Of a stretch of 64,000 nt of DNA, positions 21,969 to 33,386 are shown one piece after another. Below the pieces are notes generated by a model. That model was not told where the DNA came from and made no database searches. It worked only from the letters and a program-made list of their open reading frames with translations. The translations under genes were made by a program, and so were the position numbers. Position 1 is the stretch's first letter. Every line of letters starts with the position of its first letter. Source of the stretch: Setomelanomma holmii (Eukaryota > Ascomycota > Dothideomycetes > Pleosporales > Phaeosphaeriaceae); contig ML978210.1 of the NCBI GenBank assembly GCA_010015745.1, forward strand, positions 124,001 through 188,000, given 5' to 3'.

Positions 21969-24686
21969 ATTGATATAGGAGGGTTGTCAAGACGAGATTG
22001 GAAGGCTTGAGTAGGAAGAATCGATGATGCTGTGTTTCGAAGTATTGGGGTCTGTGAAAGTAGGTTCTTCTATCAGAAGAATTACCGCCTGATAAACCCC
22101 TCCTCAGCTGAGTGAGCCCCTCAACTTGCGATCTCGTGCTCATGAACTATTACGCAGACAACGGACAATCGTACCAATCAGACAAAAAGGGAGCTAACCC
22201 CGCTCCCCAAACGTGCGGTACGACCCTGAATCTGTAATAATGATATGAAAGGGAACATGATAACATCGACCGGGTTCGGAATGGTCAGATATGATACATG
22301 GCTGACCTTTGACGAATGAGGTCGACCATAATGAAACAGCCACCGTACAGAAGCTGCAAGAACAGCTGACAGCGACTCGAAGCTGGTTCCATGTTGATGC
22401 AATTAGACATCGAGCATCGAGCAATCGCGAACATCTTCCCGAGCCAATATCATTCTCGCCATTGTGCAAGGTAGAGCCAAGTTGTTATTGGTGATCTAAG
22501 TCTGATAACTGGCACGATCGCGCTAACCTTTCGTGTGAGGTGTATCGGCTCGGGAGAGCAAGCCGCCGATGCCAAAGGGAACAAGGTTGGGTGATCTTGC
22601 TTACAGTTATTGCGGCCCTGTTCGAGGATGAGCCTGCTCTGCAACAACCAAGGGCTTACCCGGGTACGAATGCAGCTTGATGATGATGCCATGATGTACC
22701 CATGAGCATCGGGCGACCCATAATTCCTTCGTCGATGCCACAAAGCCAAGCCACGTGGAGATGCTGGTAATCATGATCCTTTGATGTCATCCTCGACGGT
22801 TCCTGACTGCGTTCTCCATCTGGGATTGCACAAGGGACGGACCTGTTCATCTCGTCGTGCCCGTTAGGGTGCGGGAAGCCAGGTTGTGGACGAGTTTAGA
22901 TCCCTGACGTCAGTGCAGCTTAGTCACAGCTGGACCCCTAATTAACGTCAGCCGAAGTTCTGCCGCTAAGCGTGAAGGTTTTTAGCAGAGACTGTGCGTA
23001 CTTCGACATAAGTTCTGCCAGAACGCAAACTCTCGAAATCCGCACTGCAACACACGTGCCCCATCGCACTTGCTGAGATGAACATGAGGACGCGTCTGTA
23101 CACACCACGGCGGAAAGTATTACGAATCAGAGATGTCAATCGCCGCAATTCAACAACCTTTGAGATGTAAGATAATTACCTCAAGTACTGGGAGGCTCAC
23201 CGAGTGGGCGTCGAACCCTGAACTTGTTGGGACATTGATTGCCAGGGGCGGGGCGCGATGTCCCGTATCCAAGTTACCCTGCCATTCATCGGCGTTTCTT
23301 GTGTCAACCCTGACGCCGGAAATTCCTCCGTGGTTGCCATTAACTACACAGCACAGCCCCCTTCGCCGACTTCGCGGTTCTCACTTGCAGGACCTTGGGC
23401 TCACAACACTTATGGTACGTCTTATCTTCTGCAACACCGCACGTTTTCCTTCCTGATGATACCATTATACATAAGCATAGTTCATCTTAGGTCATGTGAC
23501 CCATGAGGAACCAAACAGCATTGTCTTTCGCTCCTATCTGATATTATACCCTCGATTTCGCAGTTCACTTATTATTGTCTGTCAAGGATGACAACTGACC
23601 GGATCACAGATTGTATGCAAGTGATGTCCGGTGAAGCGCTGTCACAGGGCTGGTGGTGACCCACGCCTTTGAGACAAGGCCATTGTTCAACCACGATACC
23701 ACCACAGACGTGCTCTGGCCCGCTGTACGACGCTGAGAACGCAGCCGCCGACGGGATTGTACTACAAAGGTTCTTGAAGTTGTTGATTTGTACCACTGTG
23801 ATATATGCAGGTGCGCTCGTCATCTTGCCACCAGGCATCGACCGCACAGTGATCCGCGATATGTGGATAGTTTGATGGAGGCTCAATATCTATGCAACTT
23901 GTAGACGACTCAGTCATGATAGTCACGGATGGAAGGGAAGAGTCAGCCGTCTCCCCCCAAGCGAAGTCGTATCAATAAATAGGAATTGCGCGATTAGAAC
24001 TGTCACAAGCTAAGCTCTCGGATCTCGTTATTCGACTTTGGTTCCGCACACAGGCCACGGCAGGCTTCGGGCGCAGACGAAAAGCACGTTTGAGTCCGCT
24101 GTCAGAGGGGAGCGAGCCGGCAAGGATCTGCGGCGCTGTCGAGCCGCGGTCCCAGTCCCTGGATGCCCCGAAAATCACCCACCGAATGTGTCCACATGGC
24201 GGAGGCCCCCAGTTTAGATTTACAGTACCATTACCTTGAGCGATATTTAGATTTCGCCGAACGGGACGGGGATGCCTGTCTACACGAAAGCGACGGCTTC
24301 TCAGTAAGGGTGCGAAACCGCCCGCTGATCAAAGTTGGCAGGCCGATGCAGGGTGATAAGAGCAGCCCTCGTCCCTCATCCCACTCGCGCGAATTTTCTA
24401 ACCACTATCCTCCAGGACGAGTTCAAGCTCGACGTTATTGGTGGATTCGGTACAAACGGCCCACATTATGCGCTGGCAGCAAAGCGCTTCCGTCCGGTCA
24501 GACTCAGCACAGCCCCCCACTTTTTGATTTTGGTCCCCCTCCTCCTCCTTCCACCTCTTTTCACCATACAACAACACTGGACACCACATCAATATCTTCG
24601 CACAACGAGTAAATCACGACATTCTGAGAAACAAACACTCAAACCTCTACGACACGTTACAGAACAAACAAGAGCAACCGCTCAGA
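21969..24686. other. Long gene-free stretch
   Basis: No recognisable gene on either strand. The last 200 bases (24500-24686) are pyrimidine- and CA-rich, like a fungal 5' leader, and run into a candidate first exon of the C2H2 regulator. Frames such as 23258-23506 (+) and 23572-23886 (-) show no family resemblance. Confidence 0.4.
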
Positions 24687-24721
24687 ATGACAATTCGGAA
24701 CCCAAACGGAGCCCTATCTAG
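24687..24721 (+). other. Candidate first coding exon of the C2H2 regulator
   Basis: ATG at 24687 follows a CA-rich leader and opens MTIRNPNGALS, ending at a GT donor (AG|GTACTT). The phase (two bases carried) exactly fits the acceptor at 25828, restoring a Ser codon before DSFFDTPP. This needs an intron of about 1.1 kb, long for this genome; further small exons in between are possible. Confidence 0.4.
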
Positions 24722-25828
24722 GTACTTACCCAATGGTTTCCCCCTGCTGCTTGTTTGATTCTGCGTTTTATTCTACACGAAAGCATGTGTGGTGAAAATC
24801 ATGTGTCTCTTTACTGTCAAAATTTCCTATCTATATCGCCGCCATCTAGCAAACCAGGCTACAAGGACACTCCAAGGATGCCACTGGAATCTGTCATCCA
24901 AGTACCCTGCGCGAAAGTCGGATCCACAAGGAGGTTTCCACTGTTCCCACCGGATACCTGGATGTGAAAAGGATCTTGCGCTGCCCTAGCAGTGGCTGTA
25001 GCTCCGACAATATCTAAGCCTCGGCATCCCGCCGTTCAGCGCTTCAATCAGGCTCTCGGACGGCGGAAGCCGCTTCGATAGACACGTGACCGAACTCAGA
25101 CTGGCCAATTCCAACCGGATTTCATGCAGTAAGGCCGCCAGGCTATCGTAGACATCTTGCAAAGCCGATCAATAATGTTCTTGTTCGGCCGCGCACAACA
25201 AACGACTTTAACCTGGAATGGGATTTCCACCACGGTCAATCCGACCAAGACCAATGGAACTTGCAAATGGACTATAACAGGACTTCCGTTGCCCCAAGGA
25301 TCTGTACGTCCTCACTCACCCGTTGAGATGTTTGGATATTTGGATGTTCTGGTGGAAGACGAAGTACGTACTTGAGGCTAATGCTTGCCTACCCTGATCT
25401 GCACATTGATCTCGAACTAATTTGAAGCGTGTGTTGAAGGAAGTCCAAGAATGAGAGGACTGGCCTGCTTTACACTGATTCTGTTCTGGCGCCCGTTTGC
25501 TTCCCCGTCGCCCTGGAAAGGATCCTCTACTATTCACTTGGTTCTTTGGATTTTACGACACCACCCAGGACTTAACACGGTTCATATCACTCTAGGATCT
25601 CGACGCCTGATTCGCGCTGCGCCACCGTTGCTATGATCTAGCGATAGCCCACCAGGTGCATAACCCCTTCTTCTACAATGACCTAATGATCGTGGCTAAC
25701 TTCTAAGTACTGGCAGGCTCTCTGGTTCTCTGGGGTCTACTAACACGGCGCTTTCTTTTGTCATGTCAATGCGTTGTTTATATATTATGTTGGCATTGGT
25801 ATGTTTCGACACTAACCCCTGTTTTCAG
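24722..25828. other. Probable long first intron or leader of the C2H2 regulator
   Basis: No frame here is convincing on its own. A 72-codon frame at 25157-25375 has a protein-like stretch (QQTTLTWNGISTTVNPTKTN) with a GTACGT donor nearby, but starts without ATG and is not connected to anything. Confidence 0.35.
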
Positions 25829-27482
25829 CGACTCTTTCTTCGATACACCACCGGAGCCTGTTTTCTGTGTTTCAAGCATTGCCGAGTGGAGAAAGGATAT
25901 TCCAGCCCCCATTGTTACTGGAGAGGACTTCCCCTTCTCTTCGGATTTCCAGGACATGACCAGCTCGGACTTCTTCGAGCCGAAGGATACTGTTTCCGAG
26001 TGCAGCAGCAGCATGGACAGCGCATACCAAAGTCAGAGCGGCGCCAGCCGGCACGGAGTCCGGAAGCCAGAAGGATTCACACAGGATAGCCGGTCACGTG
26101 TGAACGCTCAGTTTGTTGGCAGCGAGATTTACTCGCCGTCAATGAGCTCGGAGAGCTATAATGCCTTTGCGGACCACTCCCTAGATATGAGCCAGCTCCC
26201 ACAACCTGCCGGGACATGGGACACACCGGAGGAATCCATCGTATATGCTAATTACTCTGCTGGACAGGACTACACGCAATATGCGACCACGAACGCCCCT
26301 AGATACACACCCACATCAAGTGTCGACATGTCACCATGGGTGCCCGCCGATGCGCAATTCCACAACAACCAGTTCGCTTTCTCCTATCCTACCGGCCAAA
26401 ACTCCGCTGAAATGATGTTCAGTGCCACTGCACCACCACAGCGACCGTGGAGCAGTGGTCACTTCGAGAGCACCGAGCGCCCATCAGCAGCGCGCAACTC
26501 CTCTTCATACACCCTTACTCAAGACTCTCGCCGTACGTCGGCCCACGACACTACATTCGGTGCCTTCGTCGCTACCCCCACCAGCACAAGCAGTGTCCAC
26601 TTCCCTCAAAACGTCGACTTCGATCAGTCCAGACTTATCGAATCAAGGTACGATGCACGCTTCGACACTCCTTACATGTCTGACAATATCAGGAACGAGA
26701 CTGAGGAGACTACCTCCGCATCGATCCCTACTCAGTCTCTGGAAGAGGCCGAGGACATGATGTCTCAGGCTGATGCTGCTGAGACCAAGCTTGAAGAGGA
26801 GCGCACCAAGGTTGCTCGCAGCCACCCACTATATCAACAACTGCCAGACAAGGATGGCAAGTATCACTGCCCAGAGGAAGGCAAGCCAGGCTGCAGCCAC
26901 AAGCCCACACCTCTGAAGTGCAACTACGACAAGTATGTGGACTCGCACTTGAAGCCGTTCCGTTGCAATAAGAAGACGTGCGTCGGCGTCCAATTCTCTT
27001 CCACTGCCTGCCTCCTTCGACACGAACGCGAGGCTCACGGTATGCACGGCCATGGTGCCAGACCCCACCTTTGCCACTTCCGCGACTGCGAGCGCGCAGT
27101 ACCAGGCCATGGCTTCCCCCGTCGCTACAACCTCTTCGACCACATGAAGCGTGTTCACCAGTACGATGGTCCTACCACTGAGCCCTCGCCACCCACCATG
27201 CCTGGACAAATCCAGCGAAAGGCTATGAGCCGCAAGCGCAAGGCCTCGACTGAAGAAAGCAGCGAGAAACGCCAGAAGACGGTGAAATTCACCGCCGAAC
27301 AACTTCGCCAGCAAGCCCGCGACCAATTGGCCCGAGAGTTTGCCATGAAGAAGCAACACATCATCGACATCCTCACCAACCTGAACGGCCCCAACGACCT
27401 TCAAGACGACATCCAGCTTACCAAAGAGGTCGTCGGCCTGCACGAGATCTGCACCAAGTTCCGCGCCAACTACGGCGGCTGA
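25829..27482 (+). CDS. C2H2 zinc-finger transcription regulator (main exon, 5' end spliced)
   Basis: The main exon begins after a strong branch site and acceptor (CACTAACCCCTGTTTTCAG) and runs 551 codons to TGA. The frame has no ATG upstream of the acceptor, so the start must lie in an earlier exon, possibly 24687-24721. The N-terminal 300 residues are Ser/Thr/Gln-rich and acidic, like an activation region. A Cys/His-rich block follows at about 360-470: YHCPEEGKPGCSH, then LKCNYDKYVDSHLKPFRC, then a finger ending HEREAH, then LCHFRDCE to DHMKRVH. A basic segment (RKAMSRKRKAS) and a C-terminal helical region follow. The arrangement matches a widespread fungal C2H2 family with irregular first fingers. 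DNA target and process are unknown. The long upstream leader suggests complex regulation. Confidence 0.85.
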
Positions 27483-28372
27483 ATGAAGTGTGTCATTGTG
27501 GACTCCGTCTGCTATGATACCTGACCAAAGGTTTGTCACACACCTGGAGTTTCCTGAATGGATTACTGGATCTACATGCACTTGCATGCTGTTTACTGCT
27601 TTCCCACACACCTGGAAGGAATTCCCGCTATCCGCGGATGACTAAGGCCACACTTCCATTTGCCTGGATGGCTGCCTCTTCCTGGATCGCCAACATGGCT
27701 GCTTCCAAGCCAAGGACAAGTCCCTGCCGTGGACAGGATCAGAGCCGGACTACTGCTTGATCGCGTTTCGCGACAGCAGCATTACCTGCGGACAGAGGAC
27801 TTCGGTCCGACTCATTGCAAAAGGAATCGGCATGAGTTTATCGTTGATACACATGAGACTGATTATTTGGATTATCGTAGACTGATGTCGCTGTTGGTAT
27901 TTGTATCTCTTTTGTTAACATGGCGTTTTGGAAGCTGGGAGACTGAGCTGAGCGATCGGCCCTTTGCTACGGCGGTGCACACACCTCTGCTGGCAGAAGG
28001 TCATCGTCGAGCGAAGTCGTAATACTGTACATAGAACATTTTGATACTTGACATATTTCTACGATCCATTGGCCTTGATAATCAAGTGGATTTGCCGCAT
28101 TTTTCAGAACACCCATGCATTGCAATAACACCTATGCACTGCCTCCAACACAACCACCCTTCACTTACTCCTTCGGCAAACCTTGGCACCAATACCACCC
28201 TTTCCATTCCAAATCCCCAATTCTCATCCCAGAACACCTCACGAATCCGCGCAGCAGTTCGAAACAGGCACAATGGGCCGACGCTACGTCATGAGCCGCG
28301 CCCCACCATCACCAACTTTGCACACTTTCGTCCGCAAGCCGAGGTTTCCGCTCGAGTCGAAGGTGCGACGGC
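27483..28372. other. 3' flank of the C2H2 regulator and promoter of the peroxidase gene
   Basis: No gene-like frame or RNA gene is seen; the interval is ordinary intergenic sequence. Confidence 0.45.
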
Positions 28373-29305
28373 ATGGACCGAGCACGCCCGTTTGTAAGCT
28401 CTGCGCGACTGGCCAGGCCTTTTTGTAACGCTGCTTGTGTGCGCAGACCGTATCGGTGCGTTTTTTCACATGACATGATTCGGGGGATATCGAGCACAGC
28501 CCCGCGCAGGGTCTTTGGACAAGATAAACTGTTAAGACTTCCTGCTGCGCAACGCCCATACACCTACATTTCGCATACACCGGAGCGACCCAGAACATCA
28601 GAGATACAGCAACGGATACCAAGCACAAGAAGAACATACGCAACCATGTCTTCGGCAACGACTTTCTACGACTTCAAGCCTGTCGATAGTACGTTCTTGC
28701 CCTCTCTCGCCCCTCTGTGCTGCGATGCATCACACCACCCCTCAAACAGTCTCCAGCACTCCATCCCTCTCCCACCTCCATGCACCTCATATATCGGGCC
28801 AAATCCCACCCCACTAACACCTGCACAAGAGCGCGGCCAATCCTACCCCCTCTCCAACCTGTCCAACAAAGTCGTCCTCGTCGTCAACACGGCCTCGAAA
28901 TGCGGCTTCACGCCTCAATTCGCCGGTCTCGAAAAACTGTACAAGGATCTCAAGACGACGTATCCCAACGATTTCGAAATCATCGGGTTTCCCTGCAACC
29001 AGTTCGGCGGGCAGGACCCGGGGTCCAACGACGAGATCCAGGAGTTTTGCCAGATCAACTACGGCGTCAGTTTCCCCGTGCTGGGCAAGATTGACGTGAA
29101 TGGCGACAAGGCGGATCCGGCGTTTGAGTGGTTGAAGAATGAGAAGCCCGGGTTGATGGGGTTGAAGCGCGTCAAGTGGAATTTCGAAAAGTTTTTGGTG
29201 GGACGGGATGGTAAGGTCAAGGGCCGCTGGGCCAGCACGAAGAAGCCTGAGGATTTGAAGAGTGAGATTGAGAAGGAGATCAAGGCTGGTGCTGGCAAGG
29301 CTTAG
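28373..29305 (+). CDS. Glutathione peroxidase-type thiol peroxidase, possible dual targeting
   Basis: Exon 1 ends at 28688 and exon 2 runs 28830-29305, across a 141-bp intron (GTACGT donor, CACAAG acceptor). Starting at ATG 28646 gives the 172-residue family-length enzyme (MSSATTFYDFKPVDK). An in-frame ATG at 28373 adds 91 residues rich in Arg, Ser and Ala with almost no acidic residues early, ending RRTYATM, typical of a mitochondrial presequence. Core motifs are NTASKCGFTPQF with the peroxidatic Cys, GFPCNQFGGQDPGSN, and the WNFEKFLV segment with the active-site Trp/Asn. Fungal members (Hyr1/Gpx3 type) use thioredoxin, reduce hydroperoxides and relay oxidant signals. The intron length is a multiple of three and contains no stop, so unspliced RNA would encode a 47-residue insertion. 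Confidence 0.93.
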   Translation: MDRARPFVSSARLARPFCNAACVRRPYRCVFSHDMIRGISSTAPRRVFGQDKLLRLPAAQRPYTYISHTPERPRTSEIQQRIPSTRRTYATMSSATTFYDFKPVDSTFLPSLAPLCCDASHHPSNSLQHSIPLPPPCTSYIGPNPTPLTPAQERGQSYPLSNLSNKVVLVVNTASKCGFTPQFAGLEKLYKDLKTTYPNDFEIIGFPCNQFGGQDPGSNDEIQEFCQINYGVSFPVLGKIDVNGDKADPAFEWLKNEKPGLMGLKRVKWNFEKFLVGRDGKVKGRWASTKKPEDLKSEIEKEIKAGAGKA

Positions 29306-29509
29306 GATGGATATGCGGTGGAGAGGACGCTGACGGGGATGGGAAGAAAGGAAGGGGACGAGGTCCAAGATTAAGGATATGATACCACGATGAGCAAATT
29401 GCACAAAGCATTAAAGCACCAGTCCATATCTGAATGCAATGTCAAGTCTTGTCATTGGTATCGTGCCTCTTATAAACGCCATGCAATGCCCTGCGCCAGA
29501 TGCATACAT

Positions 29510-30790
29510 TCAATCAAACGGCACCCTCCTCAACGCCTTCCCACCAGCCTTCCTCTCCTCTCCCTCCGCCCCAACCGCCGCCGGAACTCTAATTCCACAG
29601 CAATCTCCCCACCCCGCATTCGCATGCACATGTCGCTTGCCCGCCTCATCATCAAACACCTTGACCTCTCCGCCCTCAACTTCCTCCTCCTCGGGCTCCA
29701 CGCCCACGTCTTCCTCCCTCGTCATACCCTCTTCCGCCTTGATCAAGCTGCCAAACAAGAAATGCTGCATAACAGGCAACCTCTCCAGAATCTCCTTACG
29801 GAACATTTTCCGCATGCCAGACTCGATCTTCCCCCAGTTCCGCGCAGCGCTAACATCGTCGAGCATCGGGCTATGCCAGCGCAGACCCTCGACGTTCTTG
29901 ACGCTGTTCACAAAGGCGATTTGGTCGAGGTACAAGTACTCTGGTCCTTCTTCTTCCAGTACCAACGCATTGTGTATTGACTTTGGCGTGATGTACGGAT
30001 GGTGCAGGAGCTGCGCGGCGCCGAAGAGGAACGGCAGGAATTGGTAGTCGTCGAGGCCCCAGACGCCGTGTGAGCCTGCGGGCTCGAGGTAGTACGAGGA
30101 CTGGATCTTGCGCATGAGGCGCAGGTATGCGGGGAGGACGGTGAGGGCGAGCGCGGGGAAGGTGGATGGCGGGAGGAGGCCGAGGCGGTTGAGGCAGAGT
30201 AGCCAGAGGAAGAAGTTTAGTTCGTGGCCGGAGCCGTAGTCGATGCGGCGTTTGTTGCCGAAGGAGTGGGCGAGGTAGGTTGATATCTCATCGACTTGTG
30301 CCTGGTCTTGCAGACGGAGCGTCTTGTGCCAGGCTGGGAGTGCGGCATGTATTTCGTCCAGGTAGGTCCTGAATACTGGGTTGCCGAATCTGCTTCCTGT
30401 GTCTTCGGGTGGGCATCGTTCCAATACGCCCTCGGCCTCCTCTAGTATATTGACAAGCTTGTCAACGACATGCGTCTCCTCGCTGTCTTTGATGCTCGAT
30501 ATCGCGCGATCGCGAACCGAGTCTGCGATACCGTATACGAAAGCCTCGACGAGCGTACATGTCTCGCTCTTCAAGAACAACGCATGGTCTTCTGGACTCA
30601 GTATCCTCCTGCTGGGCTTCAGATATACGTGTCCCTCGAGCTTCGGCGGCGCAGGCAGAGCAGGCGTCGGCGGGGGCGGGGCAGTGTGCGCGTCGCGTGT
30701 CGACGTACGTTTGCGGGGCACAAGTTTAGGTAGCTTGGTGCTTAGATCTGGGGGGGTGGATGCGGGTGGGATAGATTCGATTTGTGTCAT
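29510..30790 (-). CDS. PTPA-family protein phosphatase 2A activator (peptidyl-prolyl isomerase)
   Basis: Single exon of 426 codons from ATG at 30790. After a Pro-rich N-terminus, the PTPA fold spans about residues 50-350. Landmarks are YGSGHELNFFLWLLCLNRLG, GVWGLDDYQFLPFLFGAAQL and the stretch ending VMQHFLFGSL. Known role: Rrd1/Rrd2 proteins act on the PP2A catalytic subunit to give the active Ser/Thr phosphatase conformation and have prolyl isomerase activity. The C-terminal 70 residues are Glu/Gly-rich and include AAVGAEGEERKAGG, an extension more like the Rrd1 group, but I would not assign the paralogue firmly. Its 3' end faces the peroxidase gene, with 204 bp between stops. Confidence 0.92.
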   Translation of the reverse strand: MTQIESIPPASTPPDLSTKLPKLVPRKRTSTRDAHTAPPPPTPALPAPPKLEGHVYLKPSRRILSPEDHALFLKSETCTLVEAFVYGIADSVRDRAISSIKDSEETHVVDKLVNILEEAEGVLERCPPEDTGSRFGNPVFRTYLDEIHAALPAWHKTLRLQDQAQVDEISTYLAHSFGNKRRIDYGSGHELNFFLWLLCLNRLGLLPPSTFPALALTVLPAYLRLMRKIQSSYYLEPAGSHGVWGLDDYQFLPFLFGAAQLLHHPYITPKSIHNALVLEEEGPEYLYLDQIAFVNSVKNVEGLRWHSPMLDDVSAARNWGKIESGMRKMFRKEILERLPVMQHFLFGSLIKAEEGMTREEDVGVEPEEEEVEGGEVKVFDDEAGKRHVHANAGWGDCCGIRVPAAVGAEGEERKAGGKALRRVPFD

Positions 30791-31671
30791 TGTATTGCGT
30801 CAGGGGTAGGAGGGTGGATGACGCGTGGGTGAGTGATGCTGTTTGTTGCGGTGTATAGACTGCCATGCATGAGAGCTCTCGAAAGTAAAGTCTGTGGACC
30901 CTGGAACACCAACCGCGGGCCGTTGCCCCGCCTGCGTCATTCACGACCACAACTTCGGCAACGGACAATTTCATATCGATCTTTCCGCATCGATCTTTCC
31001 GCATGCTTGGATCCCCAGCCTTTAACTAGCTTTCTTTGCATTCAGCCTGAAATCGCATCCTCAGCCCTACGCATGTTTGCTTGTCCCTCATCTATCGTAC
31101 GCTTCAGTACACCATCTCTGCGGAACAAGGGAGAGTTGACGCGAAAAAGTCTCCGTCGGATGAAAGGGATGTAAGCCGGTATTGCAGAGCCGCTTGAAGA
31201 GTATCTCGAATGCTCAGAAATATAAAGACCCCAACTGTCCAGTGTATGCTCGCTCACCGTGCTGCCGCACCATTTCCTACAAAAGTGTCAAGAAAGTGGT
31301 GACATGTGTCCTTCGTGCTCAGCCAACATTTGTTGGCTTATGCTTCCCCTTGCATTGCCCCTTTGTGGACGATGCTAATGATAGGGAAGACCTCACCAAG
31401 CTTCGCAACGACGTCCTCAAATAATAGTTTGATTGAGTGTCTAGCAAAAGCCTCGCCTCGCAGGGCTCTAGTCTAACGCCATGGCGCCGCCCATGCATGC
31501 ATGCATGCATACCATAAGAATAGAATCCTCCTAGTGCTTTGATGCCGTCGTCTATGCACCTGTCTTGACGCCCATTGCCCGGGTAACCATAGAAATATAT
31601 GTCCAATGATACAAAACTATCGTCTTCCATCATGTATGCGCACCAAGTGATCAAAGCACAACGAAACGCGC
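30791..31671. other. Intergenic region with a CATG microsatellite
   Basis: The PTPA promoter and the 3' flank of the transporter gene. It includes a perfect CATGCATG-type run of 19 bp at 31492-31510 and one ACGCGT at 30821-30826. No gene is seen. Confidence 0.45.
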
Positions 31672-33386
31672 CTAATCCTCCTCTGAAATCTCGCTCGGAC
31701 TTTCCTCAAGCTTATGCCTCCTCTCCTCGTCCATCTCTTTATACGTTGCCCATGACAATAACAAGAAAGCGCCAATGATAAGCACGCCGCCGACGATAGC
31801 AGCAGGTGTGAGCGGCGAGTTGAGAGGAGGCGGGAGGAGCTGGTCTACGATAGCGACGATGAAGATAGTCAGAAGCGCAGCGACAGAAGACAGCACTGGC
31901 GAAGTGAGCGAAATAAGGACAAGGAAGGATCCCGAGAAAGCTAATGAATTGTCAGCAAGCTTGCAAGAAATACTAGAGGGGTGAGACGTACTAGCATTCG
32001 CCAACACACTAACAGCCATCATACTTGCCTGCTCGCCCCTCGGCAGCGCAAATTCCTCCCATCCCATGTAATGCAAGAACGGCAACGGAATCCACAACAC
32101 GCTCAGCGTGAACGCGCCAATCATGCTGCCAAACGTGTTCGCAAATATAACGCCCTTGTTCGGACTCGCACCCTCAGGCGGACACGCCAGTCTCTTATAC
32201 AAGACTTCGTAGAATCCGTACAGTACGGATCCCACGCCAATGACCAAGTTGCCAAACGCGCGGTTCTCGGCCTCGTGAGATGGAGGCGCTTTGTCGCCGC
32301 CTGCGCCGCCGCCGGACTTGGAGCCATGTTTGGCTGGCGAAGTGTCGCCGTATGCGACGACGAAGACGCCGGCGATGGCGACTGCGACGGCAATGACCTT
32401 GGTTGTCCGCACCTTCTCATGGAGAATCGGAATGCTGAAGGCATACGCGAAGAAGGCGCTGCAATTGTATATCGCAGTCAAGTCGCTTGCTGTAGTCAGA
32501 TTGACGGCCACATACCAGCTGCCGCCTGCGAGAGTCAGCGCGCAGGTGATGAAGGCCGTCATCTTGAGCATGTAGCGGACCGGCGAGTTCTGCTGTTGGC
32601 GCGGTGTAGGATGGAGGGTTTGGTGTTGTACGGTGAGGGCGATTTGGCGGAGAAGCTGTGTGTGTCGGCGCCAGAAGGTGGGCCAGGGCTGGTTCCAGTG
32701 TTGAAGTCGGATGAAGAGGAGCATGACGGGGTAGAGGAGGATCCAGGAGCCGTGGGTCATGTATCTGAGGGTGTCAGTATGCATTACTTCTAGGAACTTG
32801 GTGGAGGATTTCCATACAACATGCAATACGGCTTTTCCCACTTCAGCTGATGCTGAATATACACGGCCGTCTCCGTCTGCACCGTGAAGCTGACCAGACT
32901 CAAGGCCAGCGTAATAGCCGCATATGTGTACTTCCTCCTCGTCTCATATTTCGCCTGGCTCTCTGGATCCCTTTCGTGGAAGTGATGTGTAGACCTCCTA
33001 CTCAGCCCGCCCGTACTATTCTCAATCCCTTCGTCCTCATTTTTCCCATGCCTGCCTAACAACGGCGCTCGATGTCCATCTCGCTCACTCTCCTCAAGCT
33101 CGGGTCGCAAATCTGACGGCATGCTCGCGTCGTGTTCATCCCAGTCGTCAAAGTCGAGGTCGGAGGTACTCGGGCTTTCTGGTTCTTTGAAGGCTGCTGC
33201 TTTCTTTTGCGGGACGTCGGCGAAGGGTGACGTAGAACGCGAGAGTTGGCGGGAGCTGAGCCCAGATATTACCACAGGGCTGCTGCTGCGCCCACTGTCG
33301 TCTAAGCTAGATTCGTGCGTCGGCGCAGGTGCATGTGAGCGAGGCTTCGGCGGCTTCTTCGTCCTGAGTGGGATAGACTCAGACAT
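31672..33386 (-). CDS. SLC35F/DMT-superfamily membrane transporter
   Basis: Exons 33386-32818, 32764-31992 and 31940-31672 (introns 53 and 51 bp) join to 536 residues. The first 155 residues are a Ser/Pro/charged cytosolic tail. About ten hydrophobic segments follow, for example YAAITLALSLVSFTVQT, GSWILLYPVMLLFI, AFITCALTLAGGSWYVAVN, VIAVAVAIAGVFVVAYG and AAIVGGVLIIGAFLLLS. Sequence across intron 1 becomes KPYCMLYMTHGSW, a stretch typical of the family, which supports the splice. Members of the drug/metabolite transporter superfamily move nucleotide sugars, thiamine or amino-acid-related solutes; the substrate here is unknown. A long hydrophilic loop (SPAKHGSKSGGGAGGDK) lies mid-protein. Intron 2 is 51 bp, in frame and stop-free. 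Confidence 0.9.

Noticed and set aside
23190..23260. Possible tRNA: a B-box-like GGTTCGA on the minus strand
   Set aside because: The T-stem pairs poorly, no A-box lies at the right distance, and no acceptor stem can be formed.
25157..25375. Protein-like stretch (QQTTLTWNGISTTV) that recalls a glycoside-hydrolase beta-domain
   Set aside because: It has no ATG, no connected exons and no catalytic motifs nearby; the resemblance is too short to support a gene or relic.
26829..27611. 260-codon minus-strand frame
   Set aside because: It is antisense to the well-supported C2H2 regulator; its length follows from the GC-rich codon use of that gene.
29390..30047. Two plus-strand frames of about 200 codons
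   Set aside because: Both are antisense to the PTPA-family gene, which has clear domain motifs.
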